NCBI GenBank assembly: GCA_021234155.1
Contig: JAJEKV010000002.1
Coordinates: 43,203,203 to 43,267,202 of the forward strand
Origin: Isoetes taiwanensis
Lineage: Eukaryota; Streptophyta; Lycopodiopsida; Isoetales; Isoetaceae
Direction: 5' to 3'
Length of the DNA stretch: 64,000 nucleotides
Below, piece after piece: positions 12,001-21,330 of the stretch. Every line of letters begins with the position of its first letter. Positions within the stretch are counted from its first letter, which is position 1. The position numbers and the translations under genes were made by a program. Below the pieces are notes generated by a model. That model made no database searches. It worked only from the letters and a program-made list of their open reading frames with translations, and was not told where the DNA came from.

Positions 12001-15000
12001 GATTGCTTTGGGTGTGTCATAAATCTAGTAAGAACTCCAACAGCATATGTTATATCTGGGCGTGTAATGGTAAGATAGAGTAATGCACCAACTAATTGTC
12101 TATAGAGAGTAGCATCAGTATCTTCATCATCTGATTGAAGAGTCAACTTCTGACCTGGATCCCAAGGAATAAGCGCAGGTTTGCAATCTGTCATATGGAA
12201 TTTATCCAAAATTTCTGAGACATACTTTTGTTGAGTTAAATGGATACCTTGAGAAGTTTGCCATACTTCAAGACCTAAGCAATAGTGCATAAGACCAAGG
12301 TCTGTAACCTCAAAATCAGCTGCAATAGATGCCTTAGTGTGCTCAATAAGAGAGAATGCACTACCTGTCATAATTGTATCATCAACATAAAGAAGAATGA
12401 TAGAAACTTTGGAGTCTTGAAACTTAAAATAAAGACTAGGATCTGCTCGAGATCTAAGGTATCCCATATTGATAAGATAGGCATTTATCTTCTGATTCCA
12501 GCATCTAGGTGCTTGTCGAAGTCCATACAAACTTTTCTTTAGCTTACAAACATAACCAGGGTACTCCTTATTCACAAAACCCGGAGGTTGTTGCATGTAC
12601 AACTCCTCTTCTAAATCACCATTTAAGAATGCTGATTTGAAATCTAGCTGATGAACAGGCCAAGAATTTTGTGCTGCTAAAGCAAGAACAGCACGTAGCG
12701 TATCAAGCCGAACCACAGGTGCAAAAACATCATTATAGTCAAAACCTTCTTGTTGTGTAAATCCCTTAGCAACAAGTCTAGCTTTGTGCCTAGAAATCGT
12801 ACCATCTGATCGATATTTGGTGCGATATACCCACTTTGCTCCAATGATATTCTTGCCTGGAGGTTTAGGCACAAGCTCCCAAGTCCCTTGTTTATGTAGC
12901 ATATCTAATTCCTCCTTCATTGCACTAATCCAATGATCAACTTTTGCTGCTTGACCATAGAAAATAGGGTCACTGTCATTAAGAATAAAAAAGAATTGAG
13001 AAAGACGAAGGAATTCCGAAAAATAGAGGCTACGTTTCCACAAGAAGCCAAAAAAAGAATCAACTAAATTTAGGAGAGAGGTTAAATTTGAGAAGATGGC
13101 GACTCCTACTAATAGAACCGGCACAAATCAGCAAGAAAATTTCGAAAATATCTCACAATACAGATGAGATCGTCAAGATTTTTGACCAAACTGTCTTCCG
13201 GCACCTGTTCTTGCAAGAATTGCAAGATCCCAGTCCAGGCTAATCTGATTCAATCAGTGTTTAGCTTATTTAAAGACTAAACAAATCCACTTCACCTTCA
13301 CGAAATTTTACCTTTGATCTACAAATCTAGATCTACAAATTCAACATTGGATCATTTTCCAGACCCACTAGGGGACACACAGAACAACCATAATATGGTC
13401 TTTCCTTTATAGTTTGTTTTAGTTGCTAGCTTTTCCTTCCTAGCATTTAAGGTTAGGAGAGTCCCTCGAGATGATGAAGAATTCATGCCTCCGCACAAGT
13501 AAATGGAGGGGAACATAGAGTAGGGTCTAGGCCTGTGCTGCATGGCCAACTTGCAGACTTTTGCTTGTAGAGTATTACCATACTCACGTGTGTTTATGTG
13601 TGTTGATGAAGGAAGGTTATTCTTTCCATTCATAAAGTCTTCAAGTTTTTCCTGCCCTTGGTCAGATCATCAATTTCTTTATGAGTTGGGTCAATTGTGT
13701 TTGATTGCCCTTGACCCATTAGATCCCTTTCACTTGAGGATGTTCTTCCTTTTCCAGGATAGCACCTGACTATGACAAACTATACACTCTTAATCATATG
13801 CAACATGGATTGCTGCAACATAGTTGGCTTGTTAAAGCGGGAGTGATATCCTCTCTAGACTGGGTGTAAAAAACATGTACTCTTAACATTGAACATGTCT
13901 AAACCACAGAAGAAGCACTTCCTCTGCTCTAAGCCAATACGATTTGCATAGCCAGCCTGATGGGAATACATCATGAATTGTGCCAATGCATAGTTCATCT
14001 TATTTCAGAAGTCAATATAACAAAAACATTGAGAAGTGCCTTATAGAATTATTTTTCTTTTTAAAGAGAGTTTACTGAGGGGATTTACCCAGCATGAAGG
14101 GCTGGTGATTCTTTCTTCATGCAACCTTTACTGGTTAAGGTACTTTTATCCACTTTAGTGTTGATAAAGAAGCACAAAAAGCAGTTCTTGGAAGAACGAG
14201 ATTCAATGGACTCCATCATCACGTATTCTTGCAACTTATTCTAACATGTTAAGCACACTGAATGTCAAAACTGAGCTAGTCTTTCTCTGGTTTTGGACAG
14301 CTAACACTGAAAATCTACCCCAATGATTGGCCTAGGATGCCTCTTCATGCCCATATACTGCCATAGCCCAGTAGATAAAGGCTGCTTAAAGAGAAAAAGG
14401 AAGAAACTTCATTATCCAGTCAACTGATGGTGGGCATTTAAGCTTTGCAATGGGACAGGTATTATCCAGAAGATATCCTTGGACCAGAACTTGCTGCCAA
14501 TAGTCACTGCCTGCTTCATAACAACATCTAGCCTTGAGCCGCATCGCAAGAGCAACAAATACCTCATTTTCCTTGAATGATTGGTCCCACCAACCTTTTG
14601 TGAAGCATATTTGTGGCAGATAGGTACTTGTCTTCAGTACATCCTTACAAGCCATTTGATAAGGAACATTGGCTTACCAGCGATATAGATTCAAAAATGA
14701 CAGACCAAGTTATGGGAAAGCCCGTAAAAAGTTGGAGACAACATCGTCCTATTTTTTATGGACTTTCCCTTTTGGATATTTGAAGTACCCAAATTTATCC
14801 AATCTTCAAGTTATGAGAAAGCCCATAAAACATTGAAAGACCAAGCTTTTTGGAAACTTAACGCAAGCTTGTCCAAAACACGATGGTCCAATAAAAACAA
14901 TGAACTTGAGCTTTTGCTGCTTACTTGAATCTTGATTTAAGCAAGGTCAGAGACATGCCTCCAGGAATACTTTAGCCTCCGCTGCTGTCCTAGATGTTGC

Positions 15001-15674
15001 AAAGATGCATGATTTACTACTAGAAAAATCAGCAATTGCACTTTCTGCTCTGCTGGAATGACCTGCATTGAATATTAAAAATATAAGAACACTTCTAACG
15101 AAATGAGCCTGTGTATAAATTTCTACCAACCCGCCAATCTGTTGCACCCATCACGACAATCTCTTCTTGACCCACGGTTGCACGTAAGTCAGAAAGCTCA
15201 TGAGGTGAATGCACTTCACAAAAAACTCCTCTTTGCTTGTTTTCGCTGGTAAGAAAACGTCCATTATCTAAAATCAAGGGGTCAATCCTGGCTATACCTG
15301 CAGACAGATTGCAAGTTTGTTGTTGATTCGAAGTATCTTAAAGCCAATACTTTTTATAAGATAATGTACAGTGCCATAAATAATTTGTCACAAATTCTCA
15401 TACGCTTATCAAAAGACATTCAAATTCAAGCTCATTACTTACTTGACCAATTATTTATAAGGTCTCGCGAATCGGGAGTGAATATAAAGGTGTTCCATCC
15501 GCCTTCCACTGAAGCGGTCATCACTTCCTTATTGCTGGTCCATATCCACACCTGCTTATTCCGCGCTTGCATACAAGTGTTCATACGAGGGAGATTGATA
15601 GTTCCTAATGGGAGAGCCAGAGAATGCGAAGCACCTAATGACGAAGCCATAGCAGCGCATAATGCTGTGGCCAT
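58..15674 (-). CDS. 3-dehydroquinate synthase II-like protein (archaeal-type DHQS family), 9 exons
   Basis: Exons in transcript order: 15674-15443, 15297-15127, 15062-14959, 3750-3682, 3610-3476, 3412-3323, 3252-3085, 3002-2930, 188-58. They total 1173 nt (390 codons plus TAG) with no frame break. The family (PF01959) is recognised from [11 protein letters not shown] near the N-terminus, [10 protein letters not shown] then KPGEGLL (residues about 218-237), SFAR and [42 protein letters not shown], and a C-terminal ARHTGI ending in EFIIER. In archaea this family makes 3-dehydroquinate by oxidative deamination of an amino-dideoxy-heptulosonate. Plants also have the bacterial-type enzyme, so the plant role is unproven. 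The ATG at 15674 is chosen because an in-frame TAG lies two codons upstream. The Ala/Ser-rich first 25 residues could be a plastid transit peptide. The exon 2 donor (phase 1) and the GC donor of exon 3 are the least certain junctions. The 3' UTR runs off the left edge. Confidence 0.87.
189..2929 (-). other. Intron 8 of the DHQS-II-like gene
   Basis: This 2.74-kb intron lies between exon 8 (phase 1 donor, GAAG then GTGCTG on the minus strand) and exon 9 (acceptor TTACAG). It is AT-rich. Apart from a possible Copia RNase H scrap near its 5' end (2768-2888) I see no gene in it. Confidence 0.75.
2768..2888 (-). pseudogene. Scrap of Copia RNase H C-terminus
   Basis: The minus-strand reading ends with [16 protein letters not shown], which resembles the C-terminal QVADIFTKPLP signature of Ty1/Copia RNase H with a short deletion. 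It lies in intron 8. The match is short, so the call is tentative. Confidence 0.35.
3869..4560 (-). pseudogene. Unidentified coding-like remnant with CxxC and PIP-box-like motifs
   Basis: Minus-strand reading in several frames. Upstream is a stretch with [19 protein letters not shown], which ends at a stop and resumes one base out of frame as [12 protein letters not shown], with a Cys-x2-Cys pair. This is followed by a 157-codon open frame (4342-3869) containing [11 protein letters not shown], then GVTNFF, a Lys/Ser-rich stretch and KKGIMNYF. The last two resemble PCNA-interacting (PIP) boxes. The order (possible zinc finger, basic region, PIP boxes at the C-terminus) recalls Y-family DNA polymerases, but I cannot name the parent gene. 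Frame breaks argue for a relic; missed introns are the alternative. Confidence 0.3.
5641..5817 (+). repeat. 5' LTR of copia-1
   Basis: A 177-bp LTR with short imperfect inverted ends (TATTAGAA at the start, TTCTAAGA at the end) rather than the usual TG...CA. It carries a TATA box (TATATAAG, about 5711-5718), the likely promoter of the element. Confidence 0.88.
5818..5829 (+). other. Primer-binding site of copia-1
   Basis: TGGTATCAGAGC directly follows the LTR. It is complementary to the 3' end of initiator methionine tRNA, the usual plant Copia primer. Confidence 0.9.
6262..8856 (+). pseudogene. copia-1 gag-protease-integrase open frame
   Basis: The ATG at 6262 begins [14 protein letters not shown], a Copia gag start; the frame is open further upstream to 6013 but that part is leader. 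Domains in order: gag, zinc knuckle [14 protein letters not shown] (about 6925-6966), aspartic protease with DSGATKH (about 7150), GAG-pre-integrase with WHARYGHI, and an integrase core with the first Asp near 7786, RTDNA near 7970 and NGVAERKH near 8080. A Ser-rich linker follows. The frame is intact to about 8700, where a frameshift leads to an early stop at 8856, so the polyprotein is not joined to RT. Confidence 0.9.
8874..10413 (+). pseudogene. copia-1 reverse transcriptase and RNase H, frameshifted
   Basis: RT begins near 8874 ([15 protein letters not shown]), continues through NIIGAKWI-type and [11 protein letters not shown] motifs, then [10 protein letters not shown] and LLYVDD (about 9454-9466). 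RNase H shows [10 protein letters not shown] and a C-terminal [12 protein letters not shown]. Compared with the open RT of copia-2, frame breaks lie near 8700, 9257, 9706, 9780 and 9947, so no RT can be made. Confidence 0.9.
10446..10453 (+). other. Polypurine tract of copia-1
   Basis: AAGGGGGA lies directly before the 3' LTR. Two more GGGGGAT runs occur in the preceding 50 bases. Confidence 0.8.
10454..10637 (+). repeat. 3' LTR of copia-1
   Basis: A 184-bp copy of the 5' LTR, 7 bp longer because of a local CTAGATG duplication. It is followed by the target duplication TTATT. Confidence 0.88.
11161..11378 (-). repeat. 3' LTR of copia-2
   Basis: On the minus strand it starts TATTAGAAGATTG after a GGGGGG purine tract and ends close to ACATTCTATTCAGA. 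It contains TATATAAGCCACAGTCA, shared with the copia-1 LTR. The outer end is approximate because no second LTR is available. Confidence 0.7.
11430..13124 (-). CDS. copia-2 reverse transcriptase-RNase H, open frame
   Basis: This 564-codon frame has no internal stop. The first 50 or so residues ([13 protein letters not shown]...) look like read-through of non-coding leader. From about residue 52 ([14 protein letters not shown]) it is a normal Copia RT with [17 protein letters not shown], [21 protein letters not shown] and LLYVDD (about 12379-12390), followed by RNase H with [10 protein letters not shown] and [12 protein letters not shown] at the end. An intact RT without gag, protease or integrase cannot support autonomous transposition. 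It may simply be young. Confidence 0.85.
   Translation of the reverse strand: MPVLLVGVAIFSNLTSLLNLVDSFFGFLWKRSLYFSEFLRLSQFFFILNDSDPIFYGQAAKVDHWISAMKEELDMLHKQGTWELVPKPPGKNIIGAKWVYRTKYRSDGTISRHKARLVAKGFTQQEGFDYNDVFAPVVRLDTLRAVLALAAQNSWPVHQLDFKSAFLNGDLEEELYMQQPPGFVNKEYPGYVCKLKKSLYGLRQAPRCWNQKINAYLINMGYLRSRADPSLYFKFQDSKVSIILLYVDDTIMTGSAFSLIEHTKASIAADFEVTDLGLMHYCLGLEVWQTSQGIHLTQQKYVSEILDKFHMTDCKPALIPWDPGQKLTLQSDDEDTDATLYRQLVGALLYLTITRPDITYAVGVLTRFMTHPKQSHWKAAKQVVRYLKGTPNEGLFYGKVSEPKLLVYSDSDMASTDLDSRKSLTGFVSFFGNSPVSWGSKNQSTTSISTTEAELKALTDTTQELKWLLHLYEDLGVTVKPAQLFCDNSGAISHVKDFKMHLQIKHLDIKLCFIREQLQNGSLTLSYCSTKDQLADGFTKPLSGRLFKQLKAVLGLQSYVSEGG
13125..14958. other. Remainder of intron 3, no gene recognised
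   Basis: Possible leader of copia-2 to about 13340, then AT-rich sequence. One 89-codon minus frame (14386-14655) is not recognisable and is probably chance. Confidence 0.5.
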
Positions 15675-17850
15675 ACTCTATGGCTTGTAATGTACGGCGG
15701 GAATATTCTTGTTGGAGAATAATATCGATTGAGATAGCTAGCTCCAATTGGTTGGAGTCGGAGGTCAGATTTTAGGACCAAACGCTGGCTCCAGGTCACA
15801 GACCCTGCTTTATGCCCGGACGCGGTCAGGCAATACGGCACTTTCCTTAAGGCTAGAAAGGCCAGGTACATTACGGCCATAACAGGAAATGTTCTTTCTC
15901 CTAGAACATCATCTCAGGACCTGACGAAGAGTGCTCAGAAGGCCAGTGCCGCCTACAGTAAACATCACCCCGAGCAGTGGGGGCAATACCAACAGTAGCT
16001 CTACAATCTAGAGGGCTCAGTGCTGAAAATCACAGAGGCAGAGGTAGCACAAGGGGAGAGCAATTATCTCAATCATCCTTTAGTAGGATTTGGCAAAAAC
16101 ATTTAGTGATGTGGTAGTGGCAAAAAATAATAGCTTCTCTAAATGCAATTCATATGTACAGTTACGTGAGGCATTGAGAAGTGCAGTTGTGTTGAGCAAA
16201 GAATCTATTAATGAGATGCATCGACATCAAAATGAATAAACTTCGTAGAGCCATCTATCAATGGAGAGTATTCTCTTCCATGGAACTTAGAGAGATATCT
16301 ATGCTTCATCCATGATAAGATGGAGCAACACAAACTCTTTCTACCAAGATTGCAATCGATACCAAAAAGTTGTGCTAATGCTCAACAGTTGAAGATCTCT
16401 CTAGTTGGCATGTTGAGGTTAGACTATAAGACCATAAAAATGGCTAGGATAAATATTATTTCAACGTCTATGGGGACCCTATAGCAGGCCATGGAATGGA
16501 TCTATACATAGTGCATCTCTGGGTGGTCTCGAGCTCGAGGCATACATGTTCTAAGTGTGTTACCACTAGACCAAAGGCCCCAAAAGTGCCTAAAAAGCAC
16601 CCATTTGAAAAAGTAACAGATGCTAACCCATCACGAGGTTGCTTTTCATAAACATGTTATCTCATAGGGTTTCTCATGCTAATGCATCGCGGGTTTGCCT
16701 TTGGGAAACATGTTATTTCATAAAGTTTCTTTGTGTAGAGTTGTTTGACGCTAATGCAAATAACATACGACAAATTACGTGGCAAGTTGGTCCATTGAGT
16801 TACTGAGTCAATCAGGTCATGTATTAAGTTGTTCGTGTCACTAATGTTTCTTTCAAGTTATACTAGTTACCGTTTAACATGTTGGATTGTGAAGCTACTA
16901 GTAATTAAGCATGTTACAATTAGAAGTGCGACATGAAGGACGTTTTGCAAGTATGCTGCCCTTCAATCTATTATTGCTTAAATTCATTTATTCAGAGAAG
17001 CTAACCTTCCTAGTAATTCAGCAACATGCCCTTGAAGCAAGTTCGCATTTCACAACAAGAATCCTTCTTGCCAAAACTTTCTGAACCAAACTTAGCACCT
17101 AAAGGTCTTCAAAGGCTATCGAGCTTGTCGGGAATTGAGTGAACAAGTACAGTGTTACCTCTCAAACTCAACATTTGCACAGTTGGTGCCATCTTCCAAA
17201 CTCCTAGAAATCTAGTAGTATTAAATCCAACAAAACAATCTAGAAGGAAAAGACTCTTCAGTTAGGCAATGCGTTCAAGTTAGATGGAGAGATGGAAACT
17301 TCAATTCTGGTTACATGAAAATCATCTTGTTCTTCTTTACATTTATTCCAGGCCAAGGATCATTGCTAATCACTATACGTCTTCTCCAATCAATCAATGC
17401 CATTGTTTAGACCTTCAAGAACTTCAAACATGGCTTCCAACTCCATGGCCATCCACGACAAAACCAAGAAGAGAAGAATACATATAAGTACAGAACTTCT
17501 CAAAAAGTAGGTTGTGCTCCTCCAATCTTGCATTTTTGAAATCCTCTTATTGAACTGGCTCTTTAAAAATAGCGTTATGGCTACAACCGTCACTTTGAGT
17601 TCCAGACAAAAGCCATTGTGATACAATTTATATTATTTATGCCTCTTTAGGCATGTAAATCAGCTTTCACTTTTTTGAATGATGTAGAACAAGCAATGTG
17701 TCATCTTCAATTAAGTTAGTCCTTTGTTAGTCAGTATGCAATTTATAAATACCTACACTGACAGACTAACTCGACCAACTGTACATGAAGAACACTTATT
17801 TCTTCGAAATCAGATTCTTTTTAATAATAATTACCAAAATTTGATCATAA
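15675..17850. other. Upstream region of the DHQS-II-like gene, no gene seen
   Basis: This is the presumed promoter side. A CCAATTGG box within a small inverted repeat (CTCCAA...TTGGAG) lies near 15742-15757. Apart from a SINE-like fragment at 16511-16581 I see no coding sequence. Confidence 0.4.
16511..16581 (-). repeat. tRNA-derived SINE head
   Basis: On the minus strand it starts GGGGCCTTTGG and has a good RNA polymerase III A box (TGGTCTAGTGG). About 34 bases later comes a degenerate B box (GCCTCGAGCTC versus GGTTCGANNCC). This is the arrangement of plant tRNA-derived SINEs. The 3' end was not determined. Confidence 0.5.
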
Positions 17851-17854
17851 TATG

Positions 17855-18172
17855 CTATTAATGGGCAATTTTTTGTAACCCTGATGCATATGTAGGGCAG
17901 TGTCCTAAACAAGAAAGAAGATCATATAACTTTGAAATTATGAAGCATAATAGAAGCATAATGTAATTAAATAGCCCTTAACATGGTAGGTGTTGGTTCA
18001 GATACTGAAGGTAAAGAGCCTTTTAAAAGGGTCAATGGCAATTTTTTGTAAACCTGGGACATATGTAGTGTAGTATCTTAAACAAGAAGGAAGATCATGC
18101 TAATATAACAAAATGGAAGCACAATTTAAATAAATGACCTCCTTGGGATGATAGGTGTTGGTTCAGGTTGAA
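17855..18172 (+). repeat. Two-copy tandem duplication, about 170-bp unit
   Basis: Both copies carry GGCAATTTTTTGTAA, then an A-rich stretch with AACAAGAA, GAAGATCAT, and GTAGGTGTTGGTTCAG or a close variant. Copies start near 17860 and 18034 and are diverged. Confidence 0.7.
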
Positions 18173-18481
18173 TGCTGATGTTATGGGGAGAGAGATTTGT
18201 GATATGTATGACCACACTATCTCCTTCCTTGGCAGAAATAGTCGATCCTATCAGTGAACCCATGAGCAAGATGCAAAAAAGCTACAATATGAAACCCGAA
18301 ATACTAAATAAAAAGAATAAAAAAATCTATATAAAATACAACAATATATACATGGCCACGAAGGGCACAAGAAAAAGAGATGCTGGAATAAAAAAGGACT
18401 CACAACTAACAGTGAATGGGAATGCTGAAATCCATGCTAAAGGCCCCGTTAAATACTAGCTAGGGGACCAGCTACGGGAGT

Positions 18482-18583
18482 TTCTAGAAGAATGTATCTG
18501 GAATATTCTGGAAATCAAGAGAATGTTCCGAAAGGTTCTAGAGGAATATTTCTAGGACATTTTAGGAGGTTTCTAGAATATTC
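18482..18583 (+). promoter_or_regulatory. Cluster of heat-shock elements
   Basis: At least four arrays of alternating GAA/TTC units at 2-base spacing occur in 102 bp: TTCTAGAAGAA (18482), GAATATTCTGGAA (18501-18513, three perfect units), GAATGTTCCGAAA with a following TTCTAGAG (18521-18543), and TTCTAGAATATTC (18571-18583, three perfect units). This matches the known heat-shock factor binding rule (nGAAn repeats in alternating orientation). A TATATATG box follows at about 18599. Confidence 0.75.
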
Positions 18584-18595
18584 CATAACGACACA

Positions 18596-18612
18596 TACTA
18601 TATATGTATGGT
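18596..18612 (+). promoter_or_regulatory. TATA box downstream of the heat-shock elements
   Basis: ACTATATATGTATGG lies 15-25 bp beyond the last heat-shock element, the usual order for a heat-inducible RNA polymerase II promoter. Confidence 0.5.
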
Positions 18613-18705
18613 CATCGCACTATCCCCCTCATATGAGGTGACAAGTCGTCGGAGTTGGAGCTAAAGTACTTGGACTTGGCTTATCCGGGTAACATCTGTG
18701 GAACT
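18601..18705 (+). repeat. Left arm of a diverged inverted repeat
   Basis: TATGGTCATCG...GGACTTGGCTTATCCG reappears in reverse orientation at about 20488-20585. The two arms flank a decayed Ty3 pol segment. Confidence 0.75.
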
Positions 18706-19211
18706 TAGCAACTTTATCAAGAACATTAATCAAATTCCCTGCAAGTTCTCACGTGCGATCATCGACGAAGTAATATAGATGCTCAAAATCTTTATGACCA
18801 TCAGTGTCAATTGGAGGAGGCAGTGGAGGAATCCAATCTGGGGGAAAAAAAAAAAAAAAAAAAAAAACATGTAAGGTTTTAACAATGAAACATGAAATAT
18901 CGAATATAGGTGAAGAGATGGAGGGAGCTAGATTAAAATGCAACATCATTGATCTAAGTAGTGATCTGATAAAGGCCAAGATGATGATAGCCAAGCTTAT
19001 TGCAGGTGTGCTACAGGCAGGTCCCTGCGAAGAAGTCAGATAGGATTATTAGCATAAGATGGGGCTTCCTGTCAATCTAAATCAACATAATGGCGATAGC
19101 ATTCTTGGGCTTTAAGAAGATGCTATTGGAGCTCTGGTTAAAGATCACAGAGTTTTTGAATCGAGACTCCACACTAGGATGGACAAAATTATACCCAAAA
19201 GTAGTAAAAGA

Positions 19212-20480
19212 CTAATACGGATGCCGCCATGAGTTGAGAAAGAATGGGGTTTGGCCAGTAGAAACATGTATCGTGTTGTTATAAGCAAACTCGGCTAATA
19301 GAATCCAGTTGATCCAATTATCTTGTTGGTAGTTGATGAAACATTTTAAGTATTGCTCCAATGTTTGCTTAGTGCATTTTGCTTGTCCAATACTCTTTGG
19401 ATGATGACTAGAAGTCAAGGAATGCTCCAGATGTAAGAATCCAATAACAAAATGTGGGTTGCAATCACTAACAATAATATCTGAAAAGCCATAAGGTCTG
19501 ACCACTTCATCAATAAGCAGATCATTTATTTCCTCGCTTGTGATGGTTGTGTTCTTAGGGATAACATGTTAAACGATCAATCAACAAAGACCAGGATGGC
19601 ATCATGTCCCCAAAGAAAGATACCTCCCAAATAAAACATACTGAGATGCTCTTCCAAGGCCCATATGGATCAGGAAATGGCTGAAGAAGATCATGGGAAA
19701 AATGCTCCGGAGTCTTTTCTCGGCAACGTCCAGCCATATGGGAATCATGAAGGGCCTAAAAACCTTAGAGTCTAGGTGCACATCAGGAACATATGACAGC
19801 TCATTACGAAATAGAAGATCATTTTAAATCTCAAAATGGTCATAGTCTGGTTGCACCTGTCAAGAAGATGAGGCTAAACCATGAAAATATATCTTGAGCT
19901 AGTGGATCATATAGGGAAGATGCTTGGACAGATTCTAATAAAGTTGCATCAAAAGGTGTCTCAAACAAAGTAGCAGCTAAAGATGGAGTTGATCAAGACC
20001 TAGAATAACTTGTGGCTGATGATCATATGTTGGATCAGTTAGTTTAGGCTCCAAGTATGAGCGTTGAGAGAAAGCATCATGCTTTCTTTGGAGGGATTCA
20101 TGATGATATTTGATCATGAAATCAATGCAACATGCCGTCGGCTCTGTCGACGATTGAGAATCGAACCAACTGAAATGATTCCAATCTATATAAATAGTGA
20201 CCTTATAAGAGGATCTCCAAAAAAAAATCGTCTCTATTCTTCAAAAATCTATTATTGTCAAAAGATTTTTTGCCATAAATGGATATTTAACTTTTGCAGC
20301 ATAGAGCTTCCATGAATGAAGGCAATCAGATGCAGTTTAATCATCCCCAGCAAAGTCAAAAGCGTCTGCTCCAATAATATAAGGAGGTGAGGTCTCTGGA
20401 TGGGCGAGAACTAGAGCCAAGATGAAAGTATGCTTCCAGATAATGAAACTCGTTTTGTATGGCCTGCGCAGGTCCTCAAT
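19212..20480 (-). pseudogene. Decayed Ty3/gypsy pol (RNase H, HHCC finger, integrase)
   Basis: Order on the minus strand: RNase H-like segment (PPYIIGADAFDFAG, about 20340-20400, then AAKVKYPFMAKNLL near 20250), an HHCC-type stretch (HDSHMAGRCREKT near 19740), integrase with FPDPYGPWKSIS (19555-19737), and integrase core with SDIIVSDCNPHFV, SSHHPKSIGQ and ILLAEFAYNNTIH (19212-19505). Stops and frame breaks are frequent, so the copy is dead and old. Confidence 0.8.
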
Positions 20481-20487
20481 TTCGTAC

Positions 20488-20585
20488 GATGTTATCGGAT
20501 AAGCCAAGTCCAAAGTACTCCAACTCCAGCTCCGACTTGTCATTGTCATAAAAGGGAGTTAGCACGATGACCATATAAATACAAC
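20488..20585 (-). repeat. Right arm of the diverged inverted repeat
   Basis: Its reverse complement matches 18601-18705 with scattered differences (TATGGTCATCGTGC, GGACTTGGCTTATCCG). Confidence 0.75.
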
Positions 20586-20997
20586 TTATATCGTTGTTAT
20601 ACGAGTAGAACCTATATAGGCATCACCATGTGCAGAAGAATGATATCATTGGCCAAAGTTTAACTTGTAATCTCTTTGTTGCAAGTCATCGACTCTTCCC
20701 AAGCGCAGTATCACTATATACAATTATGTTATCTTCTTCCATATACATCAAGTATCATTCTACACCTATGCTTAGTGGCATCCTGCATATCCGCCAAGTA
20801 GTGCGCATTCACCTATACTAGGTGGTGATCATACATTATTAGAGTTCATGCAATAGGGCACTATATATAGAGATGGTCGTGGATAACAGAACCATTCCGA
20901 TTCAAACTATCATGAACATATGAGAAGATACAAGGAAGCTATAATGGAGAACTCGAAACTAAAGAAGAAGAATCAAGAATCTATATAAAGCACAAGA

Positions 20998-21150
20998 ATG
21001 TCAAGGTTGTATTGTGCAAATAATAGAACCATTATTCTTTGGCAAAAGATGTTTCTTTTGAGCCATACTCTTCTAAATATACAGTCTTTTTTTGCTTCTT
21101 TTTCATGGCATTCTCTTGAGCTATATTTTCTCTCTCCACTCTGTCTATCT
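20998..21150 (+). repeat. Dispersed repeat, copy 1
   Basis: Shares AATAGAACC, a TTTTTCAT run and TTCTCTTGAGCT in the same order with 31181-31340. Family unknown. Confidence 0.45.
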
Positions 21151-21330
21151 TTATTTATTTATTTATTTTTTTTTTTTAGGGTAAGAATTTTTTGATTAAT
21201 ATAAAAATGGCACACGACCTTCTTGTGGGCTCCACAATAGGCCAGATAGGAAGTATACAAAGCTCTTGGTCACCGGATAGAAAGAATTGTCACAGAAAAT
21301 ACATGCAGCCATCAAACTGAAAAACTACCC
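21150..21330 (-). repeat. LINE-type 3' tail
   Basis: The minus strand reads ...TTTTTATATTAATCAAAAAA, then an A-rich tail containing (TAAA)n at 21150-21180. This resembles the 3' end of plant L1-type LINEs. No LINE coding sequence was found next to it. Confidence 0.45.

Larger units (their letters stand above)
11161..13124 (-). mobile_element. 5'-truncated Ty1/Copia element (copia-2)
   Basis: Minus-strand element with RT and RNase H, three GGGGGGAT purine tracts (about 11379-11440), then a 3' LTR. No gag, protease or integrase is present and I find no 5' LTR, so it is truncated or internally deleted. It lies sense-wise in intron 3 of the DHQS-II-like gene. It is related to copia-1 (shared RT sequence, PPT and LTR ends) but clearly diverged. 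Confidence 0.85.
3751..14958 (-). other. Giant retrotransposon-laden intron 3 of the DHQS-II-like gene
   Basis: The intron is about 11.2 kb. Exon 3 ends ...FLE and exon 4 starts ALEVGTHG, which together restore a FLEALE-type junction in phase 0. That places the donor at GAG|GCATGT, a GC-AG type intron, since no GT donor nearby keeps the frame. It contains a coding-like remnant (3869-4560), a complete Copia element in the antisense direction, a truncated Copia element in the sense direction, and about 1.8 kb of unremarkable AT-rich DNA (13125-14958). Confidence 0.75.

Noticed and set aside
14386..14655. 89-codon minus frame in intron 3
   Set aside because: Not recognisable; no splice context that would join it to the host gene without breaking the FLE|ALE junction.
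16511..16581. A functional tRNA gene
   Set aside because: The A box is good but the B box is degenerate and I could not fold a cloverleaf by eye; SINE head is the better call.
18841..18866. Run of about 24 A's after GGGGG
   Set aside because: Could be a retroposon tail, but I found no target duplication or body.
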